Below, piece after piece: positions 1 through 8,494 of a stretch of DNA of 64,000 nt. The translations under genes were made by a program, and so were the position numbers. Source of the DNA: JAKFWI01 sp031399165. GTDB taxonomy: Bacteria > Pseudomonadota > Alphaproteobacteria > Caulobacterales > Aquidulcibacteraceae. A model generated the notes under the pieces. That model made no database searches, was not told the DNA's origin, and saw only the letters and a program-made list of their open reading frames with translations. The stretch covers positions 1-64,000 of the forward strand of contig JANNOO010000027.1 in assembly GCA_031399165.1 (NCBI GenBank). Direction: 5' to 3'. Position 1 is the first letter of the stretch. Each line of letters begins with the position of its first letter.

Positions 1-17
1 CGCCCCAGGAACCCTCC

Positions 18-983
18 ATGCCTACCCGTCACGCGGAGATCGTCATCATCGGCTCGGGCCCCGCCGGTTACACGGCGGCGATCTATGCGGCGCGGGCGAT
101 GCGCAAACCGCTGGTGATCGCGGGCATACAGCCCGGCGGGCAGCTGACCATCACCACCGATGTGGAAAACTATCCGGGCTTCGCGGAGGTGATCCAGGGG
201 CCGTGGCTGATGGAGCAGATGAAGGCGCAGGCGATTCATGTTGGCGCGGAGGTGGTCGAGGACATGATCGCGTCGGTGGATTTTTCGCAGCGGCCGTTCC
301 GGATGGTTGGCGATGGCGGGCAGGTTTACACCGCCGACAGCGTGATCATCTCCACCGGCGCGCAGGCCAAATGGCTGGGCCTGCCGAGCGAGCAGAAATT
401 CGGCGGCTTCGGCGTTTCGGCCTGCGCCACGTGCGACGGGTTTTTCTATCGCGGGCGGGAAGTGATCGTCGTCGGCGGCGGCAATACCGCCGTGGAAGAA
501 GCGCTGTATCTGACCAATTTCGCGACCAAGGTGACGATCGTGCACCGGCGCGCGGAATTCCGCGCCGAGAAGATTTTGCAGGAGCGTCTGTTCGCGCATC
601 CGAAAATCGAAGTGATCTGGGACACCGCGCTCGAAGAAATCTGCGGCAGCGAAGAGCCGCTCTCCGTCACGCACGCGCGGCTGAAAAATCTGCGCACGGG
701 CGTGATCACGGACATGCCGACGCATGGCGTGTTCATAGCCATCGGCCACGCGCCAGCGACGGAACTGTTCAAGGGCCAGCTGGCCATGCGCGAGAACGGC
801 TATCTGATCGTCGAGCCCGGCACGGTGAAGACCAACATCCCCGGCGTGTTCGCCGCGGGGGATGTGGCCGACGAAACCTACCGCCAGGCCGTCACCGCCG
901 CCGGGATGGGCTGCATGGCCGCGCTGGACGCCGAACGCTACCTCGCCGCGCACGCGCACAAAGGCGCGGCGGCGGCGGCTTAG
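18..983 (+). CDS. trxB: Thioredoxin-disulfide reductase
   Basis: This flavoprotein would pass electrons from NADPH to thioredoxin in the cytoplasm. The 321-residue protein has an N-terminal FAD-binding GSGPAGYTAA motif (about residues 12-21), the redox-active CATC motif about 138 residues in, an NADPH-binding GGGNTAVEEAL motif and a C-terminal GVFAAGDVAD FAD motif. Both length and domain order are normal for the low-molecular-weight family. The ATG at 18 is preceded by a purine-rich stretch, but only 17 bases of upstream sequence are visible, so its promoter lies outside. A LysR-type regulator follows 89 bases downstream on the same strand. Confidence 0.96.
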   Translation: MPTRHAEIVIIGSGPAGYTAAIYAARAMRKPLVIAGIQPGGQLTITTDVENYPGFAEVIQGPWLMEQMKAQAIHVGAEVVEDMIASVDFSQRPFRMVGDGGQVYTADSVIISTGAQAKWLGLPSEQKFGGFGVSACATCDGFFYRGREVIVVGGGNTAVEEALYLTNFATKVTIVHRRAEFRAEKILQERLFAHPKIEVIWDTALEEICGSEEPLSVTHARLKNLRTGVITDMPTHGVFIAIGHAPATELFKGQLAMRENGYLIVEPGTVKTNIPGVFAAGDVADETYRQAVTAAGMGCMAALDAERYLAAHAHKGAAAAA

Positions 984-1072
984 TTTCCCACTTTGCAGAA
1001 TGGGCGCTTCCCTCCCCCTCGTGGTGAGGAAGGCGTTTATTCTGGGCTCTCCATGTATTACGGCTGACGATT

Positions 1073-1963
1073 ATGGACTGGGACAAGCTCAAGACTTTTC
1101 ACTTCGCCGCCGAAACCGGCTCGCTGACGCACGCCGCTGACAAGCTGGGCGTTTCGCAATCGGCTGTTTCCCGCCAGATCGCAGCGCTGGAGGAACGCAT
1201 CGGCGTGCCGCTGTTCCAGCGCCACGCGCGCGGGCTGATGCTGACCGGGCCCGGCACGGCGCTGAAGCTGCTGACCGACGATATGGCGGCCGTCGCCGCC
1301 AAGGCGGCGAGCACGCTCAACGACGCGCGCGACAAGGTGATCGGCGAATTAACCGTGACCGCGCCGGTGGCGTTCGGCACGACGTGGCTAGCGCCGCGCA
1401 TGGGCGGGTTCGCCGACAAATTCCCCGAACTGCGTACGCGCTTGCTGCTGGAAGACCGCGAATACGATCTGCTCAAGCTGGAAGCCGAATGCGCCATCCG
1501 CCTCTGGCCCTCCACCCAGGCCGACGTGATCCAGCGCAAGCTGGGCGAGATGCGCACGCACCTTTGCGCGTCGCACGCCTATCTCGATCGCCACGGCACG
1601 CCAACAACGCCTGACGATCTGAACACGCACCGCATCGTTTCGTACAACAACCACGAGGCCGTGCAGCTGCGCGTGCTGGACTGGGCGACGCATGTGGGCC
1701 GCGAGGATGAGGAGCCGCGCGTGGCGGCGCTTGAGTGCAACAACCTTATCGGCGTGATGCGCGCGATGATCGGCGGTTTCGGCATCGGCGCCCTGCCCGA
1801 TTACATGGCGCGCGGCCGCACCGATCTGGTGCGCCTGTTGCCGGGCGTCGAAGGCCCGAAATTCGACGTTTACTTCGTTTATCCCCGCGATCTCAAAGGC
1901 AGCCAACGGATCGTCGCATTACGCGACTTTCTCATCCAGGAAGCGCAGTCCTGGCAGGGCTGA
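1073..1963 (+). CDS. LysR-family transcriptional regulator
   Basis: The 296-residue protein has an N-terminal winged helix-turn-helix (about residues 4-60; SLTHAADKLGVSQSAVSRQI is the recognition region) and a C-terminal periplasmic-binding-like effector domain. This is the standard LysR layout and length. The start ATG at 1073 gives the common MDWDKLKTFHFAAETGS-type N-terminus. The neighbouring trxB hints at a redox or housekeeping link, but LysR proteins often regulate a divergent neighbour and none is visible here. The effector and targets cannot be read from sequence. Confidence 0.92.
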   Translation: MDWDKLKTFHFAAETGSLTHAADKLGVSQSAVSRQIAALEERIGVPLFQRHARGLMLTGPGTALKLLTDDMAAVAAKAASTLNDARDKVIGELTVTAPVAFGTTWLAPRMGGFADKFPELRTRLLLEDREYDLLKLEAECAIRLWPSTQADVIQRKLGEMRTHLCASHAYLDRHGTPTTPDDLNTHRIVSYNNHEAVQLRVLDWATHVGREDEEPRVAALECNNLIGVMRAMIGGFGIGALPDYMARGRTDLVRLLPGVEGPKFDVYFVYPRDLKGSQRIVALRDFLIQEAQSWQG

Positions 1964-2098
1964 GTCCGTAAAGCAGCCAGTTTCGCGTCAAAACGGCACG
2001 AAATACGCCGGACGCGGGTTCGGCACAGCCATTGCTCTCTCCCCCATCGGAAGGGGCCGTCCCGTGGTGGGCCGGCGTCAACACGAGAGCACACCACA

Positions 2099-2494
2099 AT
2101 GGCCAACGCCATCGACCTGCACGTCGGCAAACGGCTGCGCCGCCGCCGCCGCCTGCTGGGCCTCACCCAGCAGCAATTGGCCGAATCGATCGGGATTCGC
2201 TTTCAGCAAATCCAGAAATACGAATGTGGCGCCAACCGCGTCACCGCTTCGCGCCTTTATGAACTCGCCGTCGCGTTGAACGTGCCGGTGAATTACTTCT
2301 TCGAAGGCCTCGCCGCCGTCGCCGCAACGCCCGGCGCACCGGCCAACGACCGCGAGCTGATCGCCGCGGACGTGCTGAGCCAGAAAGAAACCCTCGAACT
2401 GATCCGCGCTTACTACAAACTCGGCGAACGGCCCCGCCGCCGCCTGCTCGACCTGGCCAAGTCGCTGCAGGATGAAAACCACGACGCGGCTTAA
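2099..2494 (+). CDS. XRE-family helix-turn-helix regulator
   Basis: A 131-residue protein with a Cro/C1-type helix-turn-helix at about residues 8-65 (VGKRLRRRRRLLGLTQQQLA, then IQKYECGANR and a YFFEGL end to the domain). A short C-terminal helical tail (about 75-131) contains DRELIAADVLSQKETLELI and is likely used for dimerisation. This architecture is common for single-copy alphaproteobacterial regulators, whose targets are mostly uncharacterised. It stands alone, 135 bases after the LysR gene, and a strong intrinsic terminator follows it. No phage genes are nearby, so it looks chromosomal rather than prophage-borne. Confidence 0.88.
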   Translation: MANAIDLHVGKRLRRRRRLLGLTQQQLAESIGIRFQQIQKYECGANRVTASRLYELAVALNVPVNYFFEGLAAVAATPGAPANDRELIAADVLSQKETLELIRAYYKLGERPRRRLLDLAKSLQDENHDAA

Positions 2495-2520
2495 GCCCCG
2501 TTCCAAAGCGTCTTCACTGC

Positions 2521-2558
2521 AATCCCCTGCCGCCAGAAAGGCGGTGGGGGATTTTTTT
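2521..2558 (+). terminator. Rho-independent terminator after the XRE gene
   Basis: AATCCCCtGCCGCC pairs with GGCGGtGGGGGATT around an AGAAA loop, and a run of seven T follows. It lies 27 bases after the XRE stop codon. Confidence 0.88.
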
Positions 2559-2841
2559 ATGCGTTGCGAGCTTTTGGGCCGTTCGTAAGATTGTGTCAGT
2601 TGAGCGGGGTTTGGCCCATTGCCGTCGTGGGAATGAAGCCGAGCGAACGTCCGGTTTGCGATCGAATTTGGACTCGACACTTGCACGCGGCAACAATCGC
2701 CCAGGGGCAGATCAGCACTGCGTTTTGAGGCCGGCAGAGAGATCACTTGCTTCACCCAGGAACGGAACCCTCCAGGGAACGTTCTAGTGCCTACAACGTG
2801 CGCGGTTCGGGTGGTCGCGACACGAGAAAGCGCAAAGCCTC
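2559..2841. other. Intergenic region with no recognisable gene
   Basis: Together with the preceding terminator this leaves about 350 bases between the XRE gene and the nitroreductase gene. No frame has a convincing start and ribosome-binding site with a protein-like translation. Its right end is the transition into the accessory block beginning with the nitroreductase. The phrase GAACGTCCGG at about 2645 resembles the CGGACGTTCG-type phrases seen again in the gap at 8265-8494. Confidence 0.5.
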
Positions 2842-3936
2842 ATGAGAAGACGAGATGCCCTGATCGGCGTCGGCGCGTTGGCGCTGGTTGGCGGAAGCGC
2901 TTCCTATTCCGAGATCCAGCGCATGGGATCGATGGAGGACTACGGCGCATCCGTCGCGGCGACACGACGTGCGTTAGCCGAACGCCCGGAGATGCGCGAT
3001 TTCGTCCGCTATGCGACCCTCGCGCCGAACGGACACAATACGCAGCCATGGCGCTTCCGGGTAAACGAACGGCAGATAAGTATCGTGCCAGATTTTGCAC
3101 GCCGCACGCCTATAGTCGATCCCGATGACCACCACATTTTTGTCAGCGTCGGCGCTGCTGCCGAAAATCTTGCGCTTGCCGCCGCCGCGCGTGGCCGAAC
3201 TGGCGAAGCCATTTTCAGCGCCGCCGGCGATGGTTCCGTTGACTTCACTTTCGGCGAAGCAAGAACGCCGGAGCCCGCTCTGTTCGGCGCGATCACGCGC
3301 CGGCAATCGACACGCGCCGAATACGATGGCCGCGCTGTTGGTGGACGTGACCTTCAACTTTTGGCCAACGCGGCCGAGACGCCCGGCGTCGATCTCGTCT
3401 TGATCACAGACCGGACGCAGTTAGATCGCGTGCGCGATCTCGTGTTGGCCGGCAACAGCGCGCAATTGGCCGATCCCGCTTTCGTGCGTGAACTCAAATC
3501 GTGGATCCGCTTTAGTCCGCGCAACGCCATGACAAGCGGCGACGGCTTGTTCGCGTCCGCAAGCGGCAATCCGGCGCTACCCCATTGGCTGGGGTCGCAT
3601 TTGTTCGACATAACGTTCAACGCCGACGCCGAGAACGACAAATACGCGCGGCAGATCCGATCCTCGGCGGGCTTGGCCGTGTTCGTGTCGGAACATGACG
3701 ACAAAGACCATTGGGCGCGCGCAGGTCGCGCTTGCCAACGCTTTGCCTTGCAAGCGACCGCTCTGGGCATGAAGCACGCTTTCGTCAACCAGCCGGTCGA
3801 GGTCGCAAGCTTGCGGCCGGACCTGGCTGCTCTGGTCGGCCTTCCCGGCCGACGTCCCGACATCGTGATGCGCTTCGGCTACGGGGCGGCGCTTCCGTTC
3901 TCGGCGCGACGGTCGGTGGACGCGGTCCTGGCGTGA
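2842..3936 (+). CDS. Acg-type FMN-binding nitroreductase-family oxidoreductase
   Basis: This is probably an FMN-dependent NAD(P)H oxidoreductase of the Acg branch of the nitroreductase superfamily; the substrate is unknown. The 364-residue protein begins with MRRRDALIGVGALALVGGSA, which resembles a twin-arginine signal (RRRD followed by a hydrophobic stretch) and suggests export or membrane tethering. Two family hallmarks are visible: RYATLAPNGHNTQPW at about residues 55-69 and HIFVSVGAAAENLALAA about 40 residues later. The latter belongs to the FMN-binding fold. It is followed after 110 bases by the CPBP-protease operon on the same strand and may be co-transcribed with it. The GTG- and ATG-rich upstream region makes the start fairly but not fully certain. 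Confidence 0.8.
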   Translation: MRRRDALIGVGALALVGGSASYSEIQRMGSMEDYGASVAATRRALAERPEMRDFVRYATLAPNGHNTQPWRFRVNERQISIVPDFARRTPIVDPDDHHIFVSVGAAAENLALAAAARGRTGEAIFSAAGDGSVDFTFGEARTPEPALFGAITRRQSTRAEYDGRAVGGRDLQLLANAAETPGVDLVLITDRTQLDRVRDLVLAGNSAQLADPAFVRELKSWIRFSPRNAMTSGDGLFASASGNPALPHWLGSHLFDITFNADAENDKYARQIRSSAGLAVFVSEHDDKDHWARAGRACQRFALQATALGMKHAFVNQPVEVASLRPDLAALVGLPGRRPDIVMRFGYGAALPFSARRSVDAVLA

Positions 3937-4046
3937 TGCGCACCGCTGGCACAGCCGTCTCCCCAACAGATGCAGTGTCAGGCGCCGATAACGATTTGGC
4001 CGGCCGCGTGACACCGGCGTGCACCCGTTCCGCCGCGGGCCCAATC

Positions 4047-4895
4047 ATGAAGTCCTGGCTCCGACGGCGACCGCTGCTCGCATTCTTCACACTTGCGTTC
4101 GGCATCAGCTGGGGCGGCATTTTAATCATCGCCGCCGCCATCGGCTTTGACATCGCCGCGCCGACGACGCCCTTGGCGACTGTTCTCTTCTTTGTGGCGA
4201 TGCTGCTCGGTCCAAGTGTGAGCGGCCTGATGCTTACAGCTTTAATGGAGGGACGCGCCGGTCTCGGCGATCTGCGGGCGCGCCTTAGAAGATGGAGAGT
4301 TGGCGCGTCTTGGTGCGCCGTGGCGCTGCTCACCGCTCCAATGCTGCTGCTCGCCATTCTGCTGCTGCTGAGCGCAACCATTGCGCCAGCTTTCGCGCCG
4401 AAGTTCCAATGGGCGCTCCTCGTAGTCGGACTCATCGCTGGCGCCTTCGAGGAGATCGGTTGGACGGGGTTTGCGACGCCGCGGCTGCTGGCGCGCCGCA
4501 GTGCTGCGACTGCTGGTTTTCAGTTCGGCGTGATCTGGGCGCTTTGGCACGCGCTGGTCGTCTTTCTCTTTACCGTCGGCGAGATGGGCGATGCCTGGAT
4601 CGTGTCGTTCATCGTCGTCTATCTCGCGACGCTAACGCCCTATCGCATCGTGATGACGTGGGTCTACGCGAACACGCAGAGCGTGCTTTTGGCGATCCTG
4701 ATGCACGCCAGCTACACGGGCTGGCTGCTGGCTCTCTTTCCCGCCACGTCGTCGACGCAGAGTCTAATTTGGCAAGCAGCATTCGCAGGCAGCCTTTGGC
4801 TTGCGGCAGCTTTCGCCCTCCGGAACACGGCGCATGGCGAACATCGTCGGCCATTGTTGCCATTCGAACTCCAACAGAAAGAGACTACGAGATGA
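4047..4895 (+). CDS. CPBP-family intramembrane metalloprotease (first copy)
   Basis: A 282-residue polytopic membrane protein of the CPBP (Rce1-like, Abi) family. It has about seven hydrophobic segments, the EEIGWTGF motif (the paired Glu are the presumed catalytic or metal residues), a downstream WALWHALVVFLF segment with the second-motif His, and HASYTGWL with the third. The start at 4047 (MKSWLRRRPLLAFF) is preferred because it begins directly before the first membrane helix; an open frame extends upstream to 3711 but overlaps the nitroreductase gene. The stop codon overlaps the next start (ATGA). Known members cleave prenylated proteins or give bacteriocin self-immunity. The substrate here is unknown. 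Confidence 0.82.
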   Translation: MKSWLRRRPLLAFFTLAFGISWGGILIIAAAIGFDIAAPTTPLATVLFFVAMLLGPSVSGLMLTALMEGRAGLGDLRARLRRWRVGASWCAVALLTAPMLLLAILLLLSATIAPAFAPKFQWALLVVGLIAGAFEEIGWTGFATPRLLARRSAATAGFQFGVIWALWHALVVFLFTVGEMGDAWIVSFIVVYLATLTPYRIVMTWVYANTQSVLLAILMHASYTGWLLALFPATSSTQSLIWQAAFAGSLWLAAAFALRNTAHGEHRRPLLPFELQQKETTR

Positions 4896-5605
4896 TCGCG
4901 ACTGATTTCGCGCGGGACGACCGACTTCCTGTGGCTGTCTCCGACCTTGCTGTGCGGCTTGGCGCCGACCCGAACTCCGAACCGCGAGACGTTCGCCTCA
5001 CGCAAACAGGCCGCATGAAGACGGCATTGGACGCCAAATCATGGATGCCCTTCAAGGCTACTCAAACGATCTCGACTCGAAAGTGTGAATTCGATTGGCT
5101 GGCGCGTGCAGGGCCACTCGGCATGATTTCAGCGCGTGACGCGCTGGCGGCTGGCGAGGGCCGGCTCGACGTGACGGCGCTTGGGTTCATTCCAATCGCC
5201 CGCGCCGCGCACACGCCTGCGCTCGTGCGCGGAGAGCTCATGCGCTACTTGGCGGAATTGCCCTGGGCGCCGGACGCAGTACTGCACAACACCGCATTGC
5301 GCTGGCGTGAGGACGGCCCGGATACGCTGGCTGTGAGCGCTGGGTCCGGTGAGACCGCGAGCGAAATCGTGCTGAGCCTAGACAGCGACGGGCGGATCGC
5401 CGGCGGGTTTGCCCCTGATCGGCCACGTTCGGCGACAGTACCAATTCTCCTCACACCATGGCGAGGGCGGTTCTCCGATTATCGCCGCCACAATGACCGA
5501 TGGATTCCATTTGCCGGCGAGGTCGCATGGGAAATCGACGGCAAGGAAATTGTCTACTGGCACGGTCAGATCCAGCGTTGGGAATCGGTCTCGGCGGCTT
5601 CATGA
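4892..5605 (+). CDS. DUF6544/DUF6920-like protein of unknown function
   Basis: The 237-residue protein starts at the ATG that overlaps the stop of the CPBP gene, so translation is probably coupled. Features include VRLTQTGRMK, WMPFKATQTIS, FDWLARAG and the segment LVRGELMRYLAELPWAPDAV, followed by a C-terminal TPWRGRFSDYRRHN ... IPFAGEVAWE region. From memory this pattern matches a widespread uncharacterised family whose members are predicted beta-rich and often lie beside membrane proteins; the exact DUF number is uncertain. No catalytic residue is known. An out-of-frame-looking upstream extension (from 4292) is a shadow of the CPBP gene. Confidence 0.66.
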   Translation: MIATDFARDDRLPVAVSDLAVRLGADPNSEPRDVRLTQTGRMKTALDAKSWMPFKATQTISTRKCEFDWLARAGPLGMISARDALAAGEGRLDVTALGFIPIARAAHTPALVRGELMRYLAELPWAPDAVLHNTALRWREDGPDTLAVSAGSGETASEIVLSLDSDGRIAGGFAPDRPRSATVPILLTPWRGRFSDYRRHNDRWIPFAGEVAWEIDGKEIVYWHGQIQRWESVSAAS

Positions 5606-5636
5606 CAACCCGAGCGACGATGCTGGCGCTGGACCG

Positions 5637-6020
5637 ATGACAGACTCAAAACAACTCGCAGGCTTGATTGGCCCAACCATGGTCGCTCTTGGCGTTACTG
5701 AGGCGAGCCATATGGACATGTTCTCAAACCAGCTAGCGCCTGTCGTTTATCTCAACGGCGCAATTCTTTTTGTTGCGGGGCTTGCCATAATTCGCGCTCA
5801 CAATTTCTGGACATGGCGTTGGCCCCTCATCATCACGATGACCGGCTGGGTCGCCTTGTTTGGCGGACTCTGGCGCATGGCCGCGCCTAACGCGCCGCAA
5901 GCGCCTGACAATATCCTCACCTATGCAGGGTTAGCGGCCGTTGCCGCCATCGGCGCCATTCTGAGCTTTATGGCTTATGGCCAGAAGGTGTTCTCAGCTC
6001 CTAAGGCCTCGGATGAATGA
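5637..6020 (+). CDS. Small four-helix membrane protein, unknown function
   Basis: A 127-residue protein with four predicted membrane helices: LIGPTMVALGVTEA, VVYLNGAILFVAGLAII, WPLIITMTGWVALFGGLW, and YAGLAAVAAIGAILSFMAYG. The loop after helix 2 has RAHNFWTWRWP. It looks like a conserved small integral membrane family without an assigned function. The ATG at 5637 lies 31 bases after the DUF gene, and the end overlaps the next CPBP gene by eight bases. It therefore belongs to the same transcription unit. Confidence 0.68.
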   Translation: MTDSKQLAGLIGPTMVALGVTEASHMDMFSNQLAPVVYLNGAILFVAGLAIIRAHNFWTWRWPLIITMTGWVALFGGLWRMAAPNAPQAPDNILTYAGLAAVAAIGAILSFMAYGQKVFSAPKASDE

Positions 6021-6840
6021 GGACCCGCACACCCAGCAGGCGGGCGCGCCGCGCCTCGCGTCGCCATGGTTCTTCTTCGCACTAGTAATCCTGTTGTCGA
6101 TCCCATTCTACGCCCTTGGGCTAGCGGGCGAGCGGCTTCCGATTGCGACGTTTCTTCCCGTGAACGCACTCATGGCGTTCGTGCCGATGCTTGCGGCGCT
6201 CATCCTCGTCTGTCGCGAGAGCGGTGTTTCAGGCGCCAAGACGTTTCTCGCTCGCGCTTTCGACAATCGTAGGATCAAGAGCGTCGGATGGATTCTTGCC
6301 GCACTCCTGCTCATGCCGATCACATTTCTTCTCGCATATGGCTTGATCCGTATCGAGGGGCGTACGCTGCCCGACATTCAGTTATTCCCGATCGCCGAGA
6401 TTGTCGGGTTCGCGCTCATGTTTTTCGTCGGCGCCATTGGCGAAGAGCTCGGCTGGCAGGGATACGCTTACGCCAGGGTTAAGACCGGGAGGAGCGCGTT
6501 TGCCGCCGCGCTCATTCTTGGCGCGGCCTGGGGGCTCTGGCATGTCATTCCGTTTCTCGAGATGGGCCGCAGCGTCGATTGGACTCTGTGGCAATGCCTC
6601 GGCGCCGTGGCCATGCGGATTATCATCGTTTGGCTGTTTGAGAACGCTGGCCAAAGCGTCTTCGTCGCCGTGCTGTTTCACATCACGATCAACAGCCCCT
6701 GGGGCGTCTTCACGGATTTTGAGCCGTACTTCGATCCGCTGGTGATGCTCGCACTACTGGCGGCGGTCGCCGGGATCGTCGCCGTCTTTTGGGGACCATC
6801 GACACTCGCGCGCTTCAGACTGGTCAAAGCTTACGCATGA
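6013..6840 (+). CDS. CPBP-family intramembrane metalloprotease (second copy)
   Basis: A second CPBP (Rce1-like) membrane protease of 275 residues, clearly diverged from the first copy in this operon. It carries the family motif EELGWQGYAY, then GLWHVIPFLEMG with the second-motif His, and VLFHITINSPWG with the third. About eight hydrophobic segments are visible. The start at 6013 (MNEDPHTQQ) overlaps the upstream gene by eight bases, and the stop overlaps the next gene as ATGA. Two CPBP genes in one short operon suggest membrane-peptide processing or immunity, but no bacteriocin precursor is visible nearby. Confidence 0.82.
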   Translation: MNEDPHTQQAGAPRLASPWFFFALVILLSIPFYALGLAGERLPIATFLPVNALMAFVPMLAALILVCRESGVSGAKTFLARAFDNRRIKSVGWILAALLLMPITFLLAYGLIRIEGRTLPDIQLFPIAEIVGFALMFFVGAIGEELGWQGYAYARVKTGRSAFAAALILGAAWGLWHVIPFLEMGRSVDWTLWQCLGAVAMRIIIVWLFENAGQSVFVAVLFHITINSPWGVFTDFEPYFDPLVMLALLAAVAGIVAVFWGPSTLARFRLVKAYA

Positions 6841-8264
6841 GGCCGCTCGAAATTCTGCTGACGCTTGTCAGCCTGGCGACGTTTGTCGCGCTCGCATTCC
6901 CTAGGTTGCGTGAATCGCGGGCAATACGCTTTCTTTCCCTCGCCGCAATGCTGGCGCCTGGCGCGCAAATTCTGCTGGAAGGCGCACGCTGGCAGATGGC
7001 GCCGGCCTACGCGGTGAGCGCTTTGCTGCTCGTGGCGTGGCTCGCGCCCGTCATGAAGGCAGCCGGATCGCGAAGCCCGCTCCGGCTCGTTGTCGGCTAT
7101 GCTGGCGCGACGGTCGGCGCGCTCGTGTTGGCGTTCTCTTGCTTATTGCCTCTGACATTCCAGGTGATCCGCTTCCCGGAGCCGAGCGGGCGCTATGCAA
7201 TCGGTACGTTGACCTACCATTGGCTCGACACCGACCGCGCGGAGATTTTCACCGTCGATCCCGATGATCGACGCGAACTCATGGTGCAGATCTGGTATCC
7301 CGCCATAGCCAGCGCGTCCGCGCGGCGCGCGCCTTACATGGATGACGGTTCGGTGCTGGCGCCGGTGGCGCGTCTGCTGCACTTGCCGGGCTGGATATTC
7401 ACGCACCTCAAATACGACATGACCAATGCTATGCTATCGGCGCCGATGGCCGATGGCGTAAACGCCTTCCCGGTGCTGATCTTTTCGCACGGACGCGGCG
7501 GCGTTCGCCAGCACAACACGTTCCAGGTCGAAGAATTGGTTTCGCATGGCTACGTTGTCGCCGCCATCGACCATCCTTACGCGGCCGCGGGTGTGGATTT
7601 TCCGGGTGGTCGCCGCGTGAGCTACGACGCGCGCTTCACAGATCGCGGGTTCCAGGATCTCGTCCTGCCGTTCCTGGCGCAGGACGTCAGCTTCACCCTA
7701 GACCAACTCGCGGCGAGTAACCGCTCGGACCCCAGCGGCGTTCTCACCGGCCGGCTGGACCTGCAACGCGCCGGCATGTTCGGCGTATCGCTGGGCGGCG
7801 CCGTCACTGCGCAAGCGTGCCATGACGATGCGCGCTTACGCGCCTGCCTTCCGATGGACGTCTACATGCCTGCCGGCGTCGTGCAAGACGGCTTGCGCCA
7901 GCCAACCATGTGGATCAGCCGCGACGCCGACACGATGCGGCGCGAAGGCTGGGCGCAGAGCGACATCGACGAAACGCAGACCACGATGCGCAGCGCATAC
8001 GCGAGCCTCCATGGAAATGGCTACCTGGTGCTGGTGCCGAACATGTTTCATCAAAACCTGTCCGACTTCCCTTACTTTGTGGCGTCGCCGCTGAACGCTT
8101 GGCTCCGTCTCGGTCCAATCGGTGCGCGGCGCGCCCACACCATTATCAATTCCTATTCCCGCGCCTTCTTTGACCGCTACTTGAAGGGCGCTGCGGCACC
8201 GCGGCTGCTTACGGGGCCAACCACACACTATCCCGATGTGCTTTTCACGGCGCGCCGGCCATGA
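6837..8264 (+). CDS. Membrane-anchored alpha/beta hydrolase, PAF-acetylhydrolase-like
   Basis: The 475-residue protein has about four N-terminal membrane helices (residues 1-125) and then an alpha/beta-hydrolase domain. The oxyanion region is FPVLIFSHGRGGVRQHNTF, the nucleophile elbow is GVSLGG, and a late MFHQN segment supplies a candidate catalytic His. The VQIWYPA segment is typical of platelet-activating-factor acetylhydrolase/dienelactone-hydrolase-like esterases. It is probably a lipid or carboxyl esterase with the catalytic domain outside the cytoplasmic membrane (inferred). Its start overlaps the stop of the second CPBP gene (ATGA). It is the last gene of the operon; about 230 bases of non-coding sequence follow. 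Confidence 0.78.
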   Translation: MRPLEILLTLVSLATFVALAFPRLRESRAIRFLSLAAMLAPGAQILLEGARWQMAPAYAVSALLLVAWLAPVMKAAGSRSPLRLVVGYAGATVGALVLAFSCLLPLTFQVIRFPEPSGRYAIGTLTYHWLDTDRAEIFTVDPDDRRELMVQIWYPAIASASARRAPYMDDGSVLAPVARLLHLPGWIFTHLKYDMTNAMLSAPMADGVNAFPVLIFSHGRGGVRQHNTFQVEELVSHGYVVAAIDHPYAAAGVDFPGGRRVSYDARFTDRGFQDLVLPFLAQDVSFTLDQLAASNRSDPSGVLTGRLDLQRAGMFGVSLGGAVTAQACHDDARLRACLPMDVYMPAGVVQDGLRQPTMWISRDADTMRREGWAQSDIDETQTTMRSAYASLHGNGYLVLVPNMFHQNLSDFPYFVASPLNAWLRLGPIGARRAHTIINSYSRAFFDRYLKGAAAPRLLTGPTTHYPDVLFTARRP

Positions 8265-8494
8265 GCATCCGCGCCGACCCTCGGAACCTCGGCGCAAAGG
8301 CGGCGACGCATATCCGCTGCAGCATTGCTGTCACGGCATCAGCAGAGGTCGGACGTCCGCTTTGCTGACCAAGGAGGGCGGAATGTCCGAGTATAGAACT
8401 CTTTAAGGATTGGGCCTCGCCACACCGTGTTGGGGCCGTTCCGGAAAGCGGACGTTCGATCTTATTGCGACCGAGGCCGTTTATCACTAGCTGA

